Origin: Neptunomonas antarctica
GTDB taxonomy: Bacteria; Pseudomonadota; Gammaproteobacteria; Pseudomonadales; Balneatricaceae
DNA length: 64,000 bases
Direction: 5' to 3'
Assembly: GCF_001305295.1 (NCBI RefSeq)
Contig: NZ_LJSI01000015.1
Span: 124,001 to 188,000, forward strand
Position numbers and translations under genes: made by a program
Part shown: positions 37,920 through 47,123 of the stretch, in pieces
Position numbering within the stretch: position 1 is the first letter of the stretch
Layout of the letters: the number at the start of each line of letters is the position of its first letter
Notes under the pieces: model-generated
The model's database searches: none
Told to the model about the DNA's origin: nothing
What the model saw: the letters and a program-made list of their open reading frames with translations, nothing else

Positions 37920-38006
37920 TCCATTATATCCGCGCTGGTTACCCGCACTTATCAAGAAGCCGGGTAACGCATTTGACCTCTCATCAAGCAGTAGACACAG
38001 ACCTTT

Positions 38007-38044
38007 AGCCGCTAACTATTCTAATAGTTCAGCGGCTTTTTTTT
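38007..38044 (+). terminator. Rho-independent terminator
   Basis: AGCCGCT-AACTATT-CT-AATAGTT-C-AGCGGCT followed by eight T. Two 7-bp stem halves with one bulged base. It ends the transcript of paralogue 1 before the convergent oxidoreductase gene. Confidence 0.9.
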
Positions 38045-38057
38045 GTGTCGGTAAGTC

Positions 38058-39104
38058 TTATCGTTTTAACACTTCAGCCACAAGCTCTGCCGTTAGGTCT
38101 GCGGCTGATATCTCTTTGCACCCTGTAGCATTTTGTCCACACCACAAAGGTGAAAAATCACCGCTGCCATTGGCTTCAGCTTTGGAACGCAGCGACGTAA
38201 TCGCCGTTGTGGCTAATGGGAACTCAGGTGTGCTGTTGCTAATAGGTCCAATTTCTCTAATAACACGGTTAACAATACTGCGAGCCGGTCTTCCTGAGAA
38301 TAGATTCGTGAGTGCGGTGTGCTGTGCCGATGCGCTTTTTAGTGCGGCCCGGTGCACCTGGCTTGTTTTTGTTTCGGGACAGAGTAAGTAAGCCGTACCT
38401 ATTTGTGCGGCAATAGCACCCAGCGACAGTGCCGCTGCAACGCCTTTGGCGTCGGCGATACCGCCGGCGGCAATCACAGGGATATTCACGGCCTGACTAA
38501 TTTGAGGCAGTAATGAAAAAGTCCCGACCTGCGTGGTTATATCGTCTGATAAAAACAGCCCTCGGTGCCCTCCTGCTTCCAGTCCCTGAGCGATAATGGC
38601 ATCTGCGCCATGAGCTTCAAGCCACTTAGCCTCTTCAACCGTGGTTGCGGTTGATAGTACCTTTGCGCCCCACCCCTTTATGCGCGCCAATAAATCAGGG
38701 CTTGGCAGGCCAAAATGAAAACTGACGATGGGCGGATGAAACGCTTCTATCGCATCAGCTATAGCGTGTGAGAACGGTGCCCGGCCAGCCCCGGCGGGGA
38801 TATCATCAGCATTGATATCATATTCAGCAAAATACGGCTGTAGTGCTGTTCGCCACGTTGCTTCGCGCTCTGCACTCACCTGAGGTGGCGTGTGACAAAA
38901 GAAATTCACATTAAAAGGTTTGCTGGTTGCCGTTGTGATGGCCGTTAATTCTGCCCGGATCATGTCAGGCGTCAGCATGGCGCAAGGCAGAGAACCTAAC
39001 CCCCCTGCCTGTGATACGGCAATGGCTAATTCACTGCCTTGTACGCCCGCCATAGGTGCTTGAATAATAGGGTGTTCGATACCTAGCAAATCCTTAATAC
39101 TCAT
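38058..39104 (-). CDS. Nitronate monooxygenase-like FMN oxidoreductase (NMO/NPD family)
   Basis: A 348-residue TIM-barrel flavoprotein. Family landmarks: HPIIQAPMAGVQGSELA at the start, PFNVNFFCH, IIAQGLEAGGHRG in the middle (His of the NMO active site), IPVIAAGGIADAKGVAAALSLGAIAAQIGTAYLLCPET, FSGRPARSIVNR and FSPLWCGQN near the end. The pattern fits class I NMO, which oxidises alkyl nitronates such as propionate-3-nitronate; FabK-like enzymes are more distant. It lies inverted between the two small secreted paralogues and has no evident functional link to them. Confidence 0.88.
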   Translation of the reverse strand: MSIKDLLGIEHPIIQAPMAGVQGSELAIAVSQAGGLGSLPCAMLTPDMIRAELTAITTATSKPFNVNFFCHTPPQVSAEREATWRTALQPYFAEYDINADDIPAGAGRAPFSHAIADAIEAFHPPIVSFHFGLPSPDLLARIKGWGAKVLSTATTVEEAKWLEAHGADAIIAQGLEAGGHRGLFLSDDITTQVGTFSLLPQISQAVNIPVIAAGGIADAKGVAAALSLGAIAAQIGTAYLLCPETKTSQVHRAALKSASAQHTALTNLFSGRPARSIVNRVIREIGPISNSTPEFPLATTAITSLRSKAEANGSGDFSPLWCGQNATGCKEISAADLTAELVAEVLKR

Positions 39105-39304
39105 ATAATAGCTTCTCCTTGATGTGTGTATAACTCGCGTAAATAGCGGATAGTTCTGACTTCAGACGACGCGCTGGAACGCCTTTCTTATATCATGTTC
39201 GGTAGAGTCTGCGGCGCCAGTGGCTATGTATATGTGTGCGCTTTTAGAGAGTTCGGTCAGTGTTTTGTGAGCTTAATATATATAACTAAAATATTGTTAA
39301 AAAC

Positions 39305-39395
39305 ACGTTTCTTATTTCAGTTTGATTTCAGGTTTGGCTTGTAAAGTAACCCCATCAAGCAGCGAAACACGCTGAACTCTTTAAAGGAAACGACC
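39305..39395 (+). repeat. Leader copy 2 (duplicated upstream region)
   Basis: Second copy of the region described at 37496-37586. The conserved 24 bases begin at TTTCTTATTTCAG near 39309, and the ribosome site AAAGGAAACGACC is shared. Confidence 0.7.
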
Positions 39396-39689
39396 ATGAA
39401 AACTCTACTGACTACTGCTCTTCTTTCTTCTGCTCTTTTTGCTTCACAGGCGTTTGCTAGTGGCCTGAATGATTTTTCGGCTCAGTCTGTTGAGGCTAAC
39501 TTGGCGGCAGGCCATGTAGCCACAGCGCAAGGCTTCAAATCAATCGGTAGCCCTTTGTCTGACTTAGGTGCGTCGGTACAAGCACATTTAGGTGATGGCC
39601 ATCAAAACGCGGTTAACCGTGTTTATACAAGCGCCGTCGTACTAACAGGGTTAAACGTCCCATCTGTCTCTAGAGAAGCGCAGCTTTAA
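39396..39689 (+). CDS. Small secreted protein, paralogue 2 of a duplicated pair
   Basis: 97 residues with the signal peptide MKTLLTTALLSSALFASQAFA. The mature core SVEANLAAGHVATAQGF and GSPLSDLGASVQAHLGDG is almost identical to paralogue 1, while the segment before LTGLNVP and the end SREAQL differ. No recognised domain and no cysteine. AAAGGAAACGACC precedes the ATG. A long hairpin follows. The two copies differ mostly in the C-terminal third, so that part may carry the specificity. Confidence 0.82.
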   Translation: MKTLLTTALLSSALFASQAFASGLNDFSAQSVEANLAAGHVATAQGFKSIGSPLSDLGASVQAHLGDGHQNAVNRVYTSAVVLTGLNVPSVSREAQL

Positions 39690-39715
39690 TAATTCAGCTT
39701 AGTCGATCGGTAACG

Positions 39716-39741
39716 GTTAAGGGAGGCGTGCCTCCCTTAAC
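39716..39741. terminator. Long perfect hairpin between convergent genes
   Basis: GTTAAGGGAGGC-GT-GCCTCCCTTAAC, a 12-bp perfect stem between paralogue 2 and the carbonic-anhydrase-like gene on the other strand. It lacks a T tract but could stop transcription from either side. Confidence 0.65.
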
Positions 39742-39747
39742 GCCTTC

Positions 39748-40290
39748 TCACCCTGCCCATTCTTCTTGAAGATGCTTATCTTTCAGCTTTACGTAATTGC
39801 CCGCAGTGTAGGTGAAGTAGTTCATTTCGGCTTCGCTTAGCGCCCTCACCTGTTTGGCTGGCCTGCCTACATACAAAAATCCACTGGCGAGTATTTTTCC
39901 CGGCGGCACTAAGCTGCCCGCGCCAATCACCACATCGGATTCAACGACAGCGCCATCCATAATAGTCGCTCCCATACCTACCAGCACCCGGTCTCCAATA
40001 GTGCAGCCATGCAGCATTGCCTGATGGCCTACCGTGACATGATCACCAATGATCAGCGGAAAACCCTCTGGATTGTAAGGGCCTGCATGGGTGATATGCA
40101 GAATAGAGCCATCCTGTATGCTACAGGAGTGGCCGATACGGATTTTGTGCATATCGCCACGAATAACCACTAATGGCCAGATAGAGGTATCGTCCCCGAT
40201 TATCACATCGCCCAGCACCACCGCTGAAGGGTCTACAAAAGTTTTATTGCCGAGTGTGGGTGTTATGCCTTGAAAAGATCGAATGTTCAT
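39748..40290 (-). CDS. Gamma-class carbonic anhydrase-like protein (YrdA/PaaY type)
   Basis: A 180-residue left-handed beta-helix protein built of hexapeptide repeats, for example VDPSAVVLGDVIIGDDTSIWP, HKIRIGHSCSIQDGSILHI, IIGDHVTVGHQAMLHGCTIGDRVLVGMGATI. The three zinc/iron ligands typical of gamma-CA are in place (His in ILHITH, in TVGHQAMLHG). The final helix (SEAEMNYFTYTAGNYVKLKDKHL) packs along the trimer. Gamma-CA homologues hydrate CO2 or hydrolyse thioesters; without a loop Glu the activity is uncertain. It is divergent from prlC at 40452. Confidence 0.92.
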   Translation of the reverse strand: MNIRSFQGITPTLGNKTFVDPSAVVLGDVIIGDDTSIWPLVVIRGDMHKIRIGHSCSIQDGSILHITHAGPYNPEGFPLIIGDHVTVGHQAMLHGCTIGDRVLVGMGATIMDGAVVESDVVIGAGSLVPPGKILASGFLYVGRPAKQVRALSEAEMNYFTYTAGNYVKLKDKHLQEEWAG

Positions 40291-40451
40291 TAATTATTAC
40301 CCGCTTGCATCGCCATCATCAGCCCCCATTGTATACTAATCACTATTTTCTATTGTACTGGCATAAGTACAGATATAAGTGCCTACGACAAGTACTTGAC
40401 GCGTTTCTGTAACGCTCATGTAACGTATATGAACTCGATTTGGAGAGATTA

Positions 40452-42482
40452 ATGAGCAATCCGTTATTGGAATCCACCCTGCTACCCCCGTTTAGCCAGA
40501 TTAAACCCTCCGACATTTCACCGGCTGTGGATAAGTTATTAGAACAAGGGCGTGAGCAGATTGCCAGGTTGACTGGCGATGTGAGCAGTGCTGAGTGGGA
40601 TAAAGTGATTGCACCGCTGGATACGATTAATGATGCGCTTAATCAGGCCTGGTCCCCTGTGTCACATCTGAACATGGTACTTAACAGTGATGAGTTGCGA
40701 GAAGCATATAACGAAAACTTGCCGAAGTTGTCGGCCTATTGGACGGAGATGGGCCAAAATGAAGGCTTATTCAATGCTTATCGACGTGTGTCAGAGCAGT
40801 CTTCTGGTTTAGATACCGCTCAGAAAAAAGTACTGGAACATAATCTGCGTGATTTTCGTTTATCGGGTATTGATCTGCCTGTGGATAAAAAACAGCGTTA
40901 TGCCGATATCCGCCAGCGCTTATCTGAACTGAGCACTAAGTTTTCTGAAAATGTGCTGGATGCCACACAGGGCTGGGAAAAACTGATTACTGATCCTGAA
41001 ATGCTAAAAGGCATGCCTGAGATGTCGCTGGCGGCAGCAAAGCAAGCGGCTAAGGCTAAAGAGAAAGAGGGTTATCTGTTATCGCTGGAATTTCCTTCGT
41101 ATTTCCCGGTGATAACGCATTGCGATGATCGGGCGTTGCGCCGTGAAGTCTATGAGGCTTACGCGACACGTGCATCTGACCAGGGGCCAAGTGCTGGCAA
41201 GTGGGATAATTCAGAAGTAATGACTGAAATTCTGACATTGCGTCAGGAGATGTCGGCGTTACTGGGTTTTGAAAGTTATGCACATTACTCACTCGCCACC
41301 AAAATGGCCGATACGCCAGAGCAGGTGTTGCAGTTCCTTTATGATCTGGCGGATAAAAGCGTTGATGTGGCTCGTCAGGAATATAAAGAGCTATGCGCGT
41401 TTGCTAAAGAAGAGTTTGGTGCTGAGAGTGTCGAGTCCTGGGATGTGTCTTACTATTCTGAAAAGCTTAAACAATCACGTTATGCGCTTTCACAAGAAAT
41501 GCTACGTCCGTACTTCCCTTATCCAAAAGTTCTTAAGGGAATGTTTGAGGTTGCAGGGCGTTTATTTAATATCGAAGTTGAAGAAGTGGCGGACGTTGAT
41601 GTTTGGCATCCCGATGCGCGTCTGTTTGCCGTTAAGCGTAATGCAGAGACCATTGCGCGTTTTTATCTAGACCCTTTTGCCCGCGCTAATAAACAGGGTG
41701 GCGCATGGATGGATGATTGTCGCACCCGTCGTCGTCTCGAAGATGGTTCGTTACAACTGCCAGCGGCCTATCTGGTGTGTAACTTTAATGGACCTGTCGG
41801 TGATGATCCGGCACTGCTGACACATAATGAAGTAACCACACTGTTTCATGAGTTTGGTCATGGTTTGCATCACATGCTGACGCAGATGGAATATGCTGAT
41901 GTGAGTGGTATTAACGGTGTTGCCTGGGATGCCGTAGAGCTACCGAGCCAGTTTATGGAAAACTGGTGCTGGGAGCCTGAAGCACTGGACATTATCTCCG
42001 GGCACTATCAAACGGGCGAAACGCTGCCTGTCGAGTTATTAGATAAGATGCTGGCGGCGAAAAACTTCCAGTCTGCTCTGATGATGGTGCGCCAGCTGGA
42101 GCTGTCCATCTTTGACTTTAAGCTGCATCATGAATTTGAAGCGGGTAAAACCGATATTCAAGGGTTGTTACAAGGGGTTCGTCAGCAGGTAGCCGCGATT
42201 ACACCGCCGGCGTTCAACCGTTTTCAGCATAGCTTCAGCCATATTTTTGGTGGTGGCTATGCCGCCGGATACTACAGCTATAAATGGGCTGAAGTGCTCT
42301 CTGCTGATGCCTTCTCATTGTTTGAGGAGCAGGGCGTGTTTAATCAGGAAGCGGGTCAGCGTTTCCGTGAAACAGTGCTGGAGAACGGGGGTTCTAAAGA
42401 GCCAATGGAGTTGTTTGTGGCTTTTCGTGGACGTGAGCCAAAAGTGGATGCGTTATTAAAACATTCCGGTATCAATGTTTAG
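40452..42482 (+). CDS. prlC: Oligopeptidase A (M3 metallopeptidase)
   Basis: Cytosolic zinc peptidase that degrades signal peptides and other short peptides. The length of 676 residues matches E. coli PrlC (680). The zinc site HEFGH is at 466-470 within LFHEFGHGLHHML, and the third ligand is the Glu in GVAWDAVELPSQFMENW. GGAGAG at 40442-40447 supports the ATG at 40452 (MSNPLLESTLLPPF). It is followed by a YheV-like gene, the usual neighbour in many gammaproteobacteria. Confidence 0.97.
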   Translation: MSNPLLESTLLPPFSQIKPSDISPAVDKLLEQGREQIARLTGDVSSAEWDKVIAPLDTINDALNQAWSPVSHLNMVLNSDELREAYNENLPKLSAYWTEMGQNEGLFNAYRRVSEQSSGLDTAQKKVLEHNLRDFRLSGIDLPVDKKQRYADIRQRLSELSTKFSENVLDATQGWEKLITDPEMLKGMPEMSLAAAKQAAKAKEKEGYLLSLEFPSYFPVITHCDDRALRREVYEAYATRASDQGPSAGKWDNSEVMTEILTLRQEMSALLGFESYAHYSLATKMADTPEQVLQFLYDLADKSVDVARQEYKELCAFAKEEFGAESVESWDVSYYSEKLKQSRYALSQEMLRPYFPYPKVLKGMFEVAGRLFNIEVEEVADVDVWHPDARLFAVKRNAETIARFYLDPFARANKQGGAWMDDCRTRRRLEDGSLQLPAAYLVCNFNGPVGDDPALLTHNEVTTLFHEFGHGLHHMLTQMEYADVSGINGVAWDAVELPSQFMENWCWEPEALDIISGHYQTGETLPVELLDKMLAAKNFQSALMMVRQLELSIFDFKLHHEFEAGKTDIQGLLQGVRQQVAAITPPAFNRFQHSFSHIFGGGYAAGYYSYKWAEVLSADAFSLFEEQGVFNQEAGQRFRETVLENGGSKEPMELFVAFRGREPKVDALLKHSGINV

Positions 42483-42503
42483 ATTTTCAGGTCAGAAATA
42501 AAG

Positions 42504-42531
42504 GGTTGCTGCTGGAAATTCAGCAGCAACC
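42504..42531 (+). terminator. Hairpin after prlC
   Basis: GGTTGCTGCTG-GAAATT-CAGCAGCAACC is an 11-bp perfect stem 21 bases after the stop codon of prlC. The following sequence is AT-rich but lacks a clean T run. Confidence 0.6.
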
Positions 42532-42637
42532 AATCAGAAGATTTTATAAAAAAGTATATGTTTATCAATAGCTTAATTGTTGCATAAAAGGAACAATTGC
42601 ATTTCTGGGCATTGTTGCAAAAAAAGAAGGCGTAAAT

Positions 42638-42898
42638 ATGACGGTAATAAAACGTTTTGTGGCGGGGGCTGTCTGTCCTCGTTGTGGTGAGATGGATACG
42701 ATTCGTATCTATCGAAACGAGATTCGCGAGTACCGCGAGTGTGTTAAATGTGATTATGTGAACGGCCAGAATATTGATGGTTCCCCGGATGAGGCCGAGC
42801 TGGAAACACGGGTCAATAAAAAACCGGATCCTGCGCCTACATCAAAGCCGCTAATGTTTGTGCCTAATCCCGCTCTTAAGAAAAAAGATAGTAAATAG
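42638..42898 (+). CDS. YheV-like putative metal-binding protein (TIGR02443 family)
   Basis: 86 residues. The N-terminal half has two CxxC pairs (CPRCGEMDT and CVKCDYVNG), a zinc-ribbon pattern with the family lead VIKRFVAGAVCPRCG. The C-terminal half is charged and ends in Lys. Function is unknown. It lies downstream of prlC and 48 bases upstream of tag on the same strand. Confidence 0.88.
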   Translation: MTVIKRFVAGAVCPRCGEMDTIRIYRNEIREYRECVKCDYVNGQNIDGSPDEAELETRVNKKPDPAPTSKPLMFVPNPALKKKDSK

Positions 42899-42946
42899 AT
42901 GCCGGTAATACTGGCGTTTTCAGCAGTATTGCATAAAGGATAAGCT

Positions 42947-43540
42947 ATGTGCCAGCGATGTTATTGGGCTACGAATAAGTCATTGTTAGAGCAGAACTAC
43001 CACGATAAAGAGTGGGGTATGCCGCAAACAGAGGATAACGTTCTGTTTGAATTTCTGACTCTGGAAGCGGCTCAGGCAGGGCTGAGCTGGCGCACGGTGC
43101 TGGAAAAGCGTGAAGGGTATCGCCATTATTATAAGGATTTTGATCCGGTTTTAGTGGCGGGCTTTGGGGATGATGAACAGCAAAAAATGTTGGCTGATCC
43201 TGCTATTATTCGTAATAAACTTAAAGTGGCGTCGTCTATCTCGAATGCCCGTGTATTTTTGCGGTTACAGCAGGAGCATGGGAGCTTTGCCCGTTATTTA
43301 TGGGGGTTTGTAGATAACCAGCCGCTGCAGAACAGCAGAAATAATCACAGTGAGGTTCCTGCTGAAACAGATGTATCCAAACAGCTCTCTAAAGCACTGA
43401 AAAAAGAGGGGATGCGCTTTGTCGGGCCAACGATTATGTATGCTTATATGCAGGCTGTCGGCATGGTAAATGACCACGAAGTGAGTTGTTGTCGCTATCA
43501 GGCGTGTCGTGATGCAGGCGAAGCATTTTCTGTGAGTTGA
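42947..43540 (+). CDS. tag: DNA-3-methyladenine glycosylase I
   Basis: Excises 3-methyladenine from alkylated DNA. The 197-residue protein has the zinc snap: Cys5 in CQRCYW and His19 in YHDKEWG near the N-terminus, and NDHEVSCCRY near the C-terminus. FEFLTLEAAQAGLSWRTVLEKREGYR is the substrate-pocket helix region, with the conserved Glu and Trp. FVGPTIMYAYMQAVGMVNDH completes the family signature. It is convergent with the MATE transporter. Confidence 0.96.
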   Translation: MCQRCYWATNKSLLEQNYHDKEWGMPQTEDNVLFEFLTLEAAQAGLSWRTVLEKREGYRHYYKDFDPVLVAGFGDDEQQKMLADPAIIRNKLKVASSISNARVFLRLQQEHGSFARYLWGFVDNQPLQNSRNNHSEVPAETDVSKQLSKALKKEGMRFVGPTIMYAYMQAVGMVNDHEVSCCRYQACRDAGEAFSVS

Positions 43541-43573
43541 GAGCTTATATTTGAGAGTTGTATCTGGCACCGA

Positions 43574-44935
43574 TTAGGCAGAGGCTTTTCGTGTGATCTG
43601 CCACTGCTGTTTTCTGCTTAATTGCCAAAAAACCCAGCCGCCGCTGATGCCTCGGGCTAGAAACAGCGTCAGGTAGGCGATCCATAAGCCGTGATTGCCG
43701 AGAGGTTGAAGTAACCACCATGCGGGTATAAAAACACAAAATACCGAGAATAACATGGTGTTCTGCATCGCTTTAACCTGGGTCGCCCCGATAAAAATCC
43801 CATCTAGCAGAAAACTCCACACGCCAATTAATGGCAGGATGATTAGCCATGGGAGGTAAATCATGGCTTGTTGTTGAACGTTTTCGATTGATGTTAATAG
43901 TTGGATAACCCAGCCACCCGCGACCCAGAAAAACAGCGAAAAAAGCAGGGCGGTTATCGCTGACCAGATCGCCGCAGTAGTAACGGTGCGATAAAAGCCG
44001 GTCATATCCTGACGACCGGAGCGCTTGCCAATTAAGGCTTCCGTGGCGTGCGCGAATCCATCGAGACCATTGGAAATCAGCAGTATAAAGTTGAGTAATA
44101 CCGCATTGGCAGAAAGAATATCGGTGCCCTGACGTGCGCCTTGCGCGGTAAAAAAAGCCATTGAAAAGAGTAGAGCAAGGGTGCGGATAAATAGGTAGCG
44201 GTTCACCTGAAACAGCGCGGTATAGTGTCTGACCTGAGTTAATGATGCCGCCAGAAGCTGGCCGCTCATCGGTCTTAATATACTTCTGCATAAATATAGT
44301 CCCAGCAGTAAGCTGCCGTATTCTGCGATTACGCTGGCCAGTGCAACCCCGTCGGCATGCATTCCCAGCCCGTAAACGGCAATAATATCCAGGACCATAT
44401 TCAGCAGGTTAGTCACCGTTAGCAGCAGTAAGGGGATTTTGCTGTTCTGGTTGCCAAGAAACCAGCCGAGTAAGGCAAAATTACACAGCACGGCAGGCGC
44501 ACCATAAACTCTGATAGATGCGTATTGGCGTGCTTCTTCCGTGACTAATGGCTCGGCGGCTATCCAGTGTAGCGCCAGTTCAATAATTGGCGTTTGCAGC
44601 ATAATAATACACAGGCCAATGAGTGTCGCCATCACTAATGACTGCGCTAACAGAGTACGGTTGGCTGTTGGATCTTCCGCGCCTAAAGCTTGGGCCGTTA
44701 GGCCTGTTGTGCCCATGCGCAGAAAGCCGAATGCCCAGTAAACAATCGAGAAGATCATGCTGCCGATAGCCACCGCAGCCAGATGATGGCCGTCCGGTAG
44801 GTGGCCTATAACGGCAGTATCCACCAGTCCGACCAAGGGTACGGTAATGTTGGACAGGATCATTGGCCACGCCAGCGACCAGACTTCTTTATGGTCGCGT
44901 TGGGTGGGCCAGTTAATGTGAGCAGATCGGAGCAT
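43574..44935 (-). CDS. MATE family efflux transporter (DinF-like)
   Basis: A 453-residue inner-membrane protein with about twelve transmembrane helices in two six-helix bundles. Start: WSLAWPMILSNITVPLVGLVDTAVIGHL, typical of the DinF branch; FGFLRMGTTGLTAQALGA follows. DinF-like MATEs export toxic organic cations or help against oxidative stress. Its ATG overlaps the znuB stop (TGATG at 44933-44937), so it is translated from the zur-znuCB transcript. Confidence 0.92.
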   Translation of the reverse strand: MLRSAHINWPTQRDHKEVWSLAWPMILSNITVPLVGLVDTAVIGHLPDGHHLAAVAIGSMIFSIVYWAFGFLRMGTTGLTAQALGAEDPTANRTLLAQSLVMATLIGLCIIMLQTPIIELALHWIAAEPLVTEEARQYASIRVYGAPAVLCNFALLGWFLGNQNSKIPLLLLTVTNLLNMVLDIIAVYGLGMHADGVALASVIAEYGSLLLGLYLCRSILRPMSGQLLAASLTQVRHYTALFQVNRYLFIRTLALLFSMAFFTAQGARQGTDILSANAVLLNFILLISNGLDGFAHATEALIGKRSGRQDMTGFYRTVTTAAIWSAITALLFSLFFWVAGGWVIQLLTSIENVQQQAMIYLPWLIILPLIGVWSFLLDGIFIGATQVKAMQNTMLFSVFCVFIPAWWLLQPLGNHGLWIAYLTLFLARGISGGWVFWQLSRKQQWQITRKASA

Positions 44936-45735
44936 CAGGCGTTGACAGTCTTTCGCAACGGGATCAGATAAATAATCACGAACTCAGCTAGCGCCGCTAC
45001 CACAACGGATGGGCCCGCCGGTGTATCCCATGTCCATGAGCCCCAGATGCCGATTAATACCGCCGTGCATCCCAATACGGAGGCGTAAATGGCCATCTGT
45101 TCTGGTGTTGTAGACAGCCGCCGGGCAGCGGCCGCAGGAATCACGAGTAAAGAGGTGATCAGCAGAATACCCACAATTTTCATCGAGACGGCAATCACAA
45201 TCGCAATCAGTACCATCAGAATTAAACGGGTACGGCTAACATTGACGCCTTCTACCTGGGCGAGTTCCTCGTTAATGGTAATGGCAAGCAAGGACTCCCA
45301 GAAAACACGGATAGTGAGTAGTACAACGGCACCGCCTAGCAGAATCCAGACCAGATCCATAGGTGCAATGGCGAGCAGATCGCCAAACAGGTAATCCATC
45401 AGATCCAGCCGGATATCGTCAACAAAGGAGATGGCGACTAAACCTAAAGAAAGAGTGCTATGAGCCATGATGCCCAGCAGGGTGTCGGTGGCGATCAGAC
45501 GTTGTTTTTGCAGTGCGACGAGTACCAGCGCTAATAATACGCAGCAGACGATCACCGCGAGATTCAGGTTGAAATCCAGCAAAATTCCCAGCGCAACGCC
45601 TAAAAGCGCCGAATGTGCCAGACTATCACCAAAATAAGCCATGCGGCGCCACACCACAAATGCACCCAACGGCCCTGCAACAATGGCAACGCCCAGCCCA
45701 CCCAATAGGGCGTAAATAAGGAAGTCGTAAATCAT
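44935..45735 (-). CDS. znuB: Zinc ABC transporter permease ZnuB
   Basis: The membrane component of the high-affinity zinc uptake system. 266 residues with about eight transmembrane helices (ABC-3 family): LLGGLGVAIVAGPLGAFVVWRRMAYFGDSLAHSALLGVALG at the start, the coupling region VVGI then LLITSLLVIPAAAARRLSTTPEQMA near the C-terminal third. Start overlaps the znuC stop by one base (TGATG). It works with ZnuC and with ZnuA, encoded divergently. Confidence 0.96.
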   Translation of the reverse strand: MIYDFLIYALLGGLGVAIVAGPLGAFVVWRRMAYFGDSLAHSALLGVALGILLDFNLNLAVIVCCVLLALVLVALQKQRLIATDTLLGIMAHSTLSLGLVAISFVDDIRLDLMDYLFGDLLAIAPMDLVWILLGGAVVLLTIRVFWESLLAITINEELAQVEGVNVSRTRLILMVLIAIVIAVSMKIVGILLITSLLVIPAAAARRLSTTPEQMAIYASVLGCTAVLIGIWGSWTWDTPAGPSVVVAALAEFVIIYLIPLRKTVNA

Positions 45736-46532
45736 CAGTGTTTACACTCCGTCTGTACTTCCCTGGGCGCTTCCTCTGGATGCGGGTGATCAGCAATCAC
45801 ATCGCCATGCGTATCATGCTGGTGATTATGGTGATGGTTATAGAGCGCCATACTGGCGGCGCCCTGTGGGCCAAATAGCTCAATAAAGGACGGATCATTA
45901 CTGACATGTTCCGGGTGGCCTGAGCAGCAGATATGATGGTTGAGACACACCACATGATCGGTTGACGACATAACCAGATGCAAATCATGCGAGATCATCA
46001 GAACACCGCAGCCGCGCTTTTTGCGAATGCTGGCGATAAGATCGTAAAGCTCTACCTGGCCGTTAATGTCGACTCCCTGAACGGGTTCATCCAGTACTAA
46101 TAGCTCCGGCTCACGCAACAGTGCCCGCGCCAGCATAACGCGCTGGTTTTCGCCGCCGGAGAGATCGTGGATTGAGTGGTTCATTAAGTGTCCGGCACTG
46201 ACATCATCCAATGCTTTTTGCATCTTTAGCGCGTCTTTCACGCGTGCCGTTTGTAAAAAGCGCTTCACCGTGAGCGGAAATGTCCGGTCAATATGCAGCT
46301 TTTGCGGCATATAACCGACGCGTAAATTTGGCTGCAACCAGACACTGCCGCTAGTGGGTTTTATCAGGCCCAGTACAATACGGACTAATGTGGTTTTGCC
46401 GGCACCATTGGGGCCAATAAGTGTGGTGATACAGTCTTTGTGTAGCGTCAGATTCACATTCTGAAGAACATGATTGTGGTCAAAAAGAACATTAATCTGG
46501 TCGAGCCTGACTAAATCTATCGGTTGGCTCAT
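45735..46532 (-). CDS. znuC: Zinc ABC transporter ATP-binding protein ZnuC
   Basis: The ATPase of the zinc importer. 265 residues with Walker A (GPNGAGKTT), the signature LSGGENQRV, Walker B ([12 protein letters not shown]) and the H-loop (MISHDLHLV). The C-terminal tail is rich in histidine ([18 protein letters not shown]), which may bind or sense zinc. The ATG at 46532 overlaps the zur stop (ATGA at 46529-46532), so the four genes zur-znuC-znuB-MATE are coupled. Confidence 0.97.
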   Translation of the reverse strand: MSQPIDLVRLDQINVLFDHNHVLQNVNLTLHKDCITTLIGPNGAGKTTLVRIVLGLIKPTSGSVWLQPNLRVGYMPQKLHIDRTFPLTVKRFLQTARVKDALKMQKALDDVSAGHLMNHSIHDLSGGENQRVMLARALLREPELLVLDEPVQGVDINGQVELYDLIASIRKKRGCGVLMISHDLHLVMSSTDHVVCLNHHICCSGHPEHVSNDPSFIELFGPQGAASMALYNHHHNHQHDTHGDVIADHPHPEEAPREVQTECKH

Positions 46533-47020
46533 GGCTTGCTGTCTTCCTGTTGGCAATTAGGGCATACGCCTGCGACTTCAAGCGTTTCGGTCACCACGCT
46601 AAAGCCAATCTCGGCGGCACAGGCTTTAATGGCCTGAGATACCGCATCGGATTCCAGTTCAACAGCACTCTGGCAGCGGATGCAAATAAGAAAGCTGTTA
46701 TTACACGGATGTTCCGGGTGGCTGCAGCCAATAAAGGCATTAAGGGACGCTATGCGATGCACCAATCCCTGTTCCTGAAGAAAGTCCAGTGCCCGATAAA
46801 CCGTAGGAGGCGCAGAATTGAAGCCTGCGGCGGCCAGTGCAGGTAAAAGATCATAAGCCCCGAGTGGCTTGTGGCTTTGCCAGATCAATTTGAGTACCAA
46901 TTCGCGCACCGGCGTGAAACGTTGCTGGCGGCCACGACAAAGATGGGCCGCCTCCTGCAATGCTTGGGTAATGCAGCGGCTGTGATCATGTGATGGCTGG
47001 AAAGCGAGTTCGTTCTTCAT
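46529..47020 (-). CDS. zur: Zinc uptake regulator Zur (Fur family)
   Basis: A 163-residue zinc-sensing repressor. The winged-helix half has [15 protein letters not shown] and [22 protein letters not shown], the Fur-family recognition helix. The metal half has [18 protein letters not shown] and a terminal CPNCQ, the two cysteine pairs of the structural zinc site of Zur. It is first in the operon with znuCB and faces znuA; with zinc it should repress both units through sites in the shared gap. Confidence 0.94.
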   Translation of the reverse strand: MKNELAFQPSHDHSRCITQALQEAAHLCRGRQQRFTPVRELVLKLIWQSHKPLGAYDLLPALAAAGFNSAPPTVYRALDFLQEQGLVHRIASLNAFIGCSHPEHPCNNSFLICIRCQSAVELESDAVSQAIKACAAEIGFSVVTETLEVAGVCPNCQQEDSKP

Positions 47021-47066
47021 AAATAAAAAGTCATAGATAATAGGTCATAATCAGCAAGTCTGGATT

Positions 47067-47113
47067 TTGTTATGTTGTAACAATTGCTTTAGTTTGTTAC
47101 ATTATAACATCAA
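47067..47113. promoter_or_regulatory. Two Zur-box-like palindromes between zur and znuA
   Basis: TTGTTATGTTGTAACAA (47067-47083) and TTGTTACATTATAACATCAA (47094-47113) are imperfect palindromes resembling the Zur consensus (GAAATGTTATANTATAACATTTC). They are in the 103-base gap between the two divergent units; the second ends ten bases before the znuA start, so binding should block transcription. Confidence 0.8.
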
Positions 47114-47123
47114 TTAACCATGG

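Noticed and set aside
37894-38391. A 165-codon plus-strand frame overlapping the NMO-like gene
   Set aside because: Antisense to the conserved C-terminal half of the NMO-like gene and spans a terminator.
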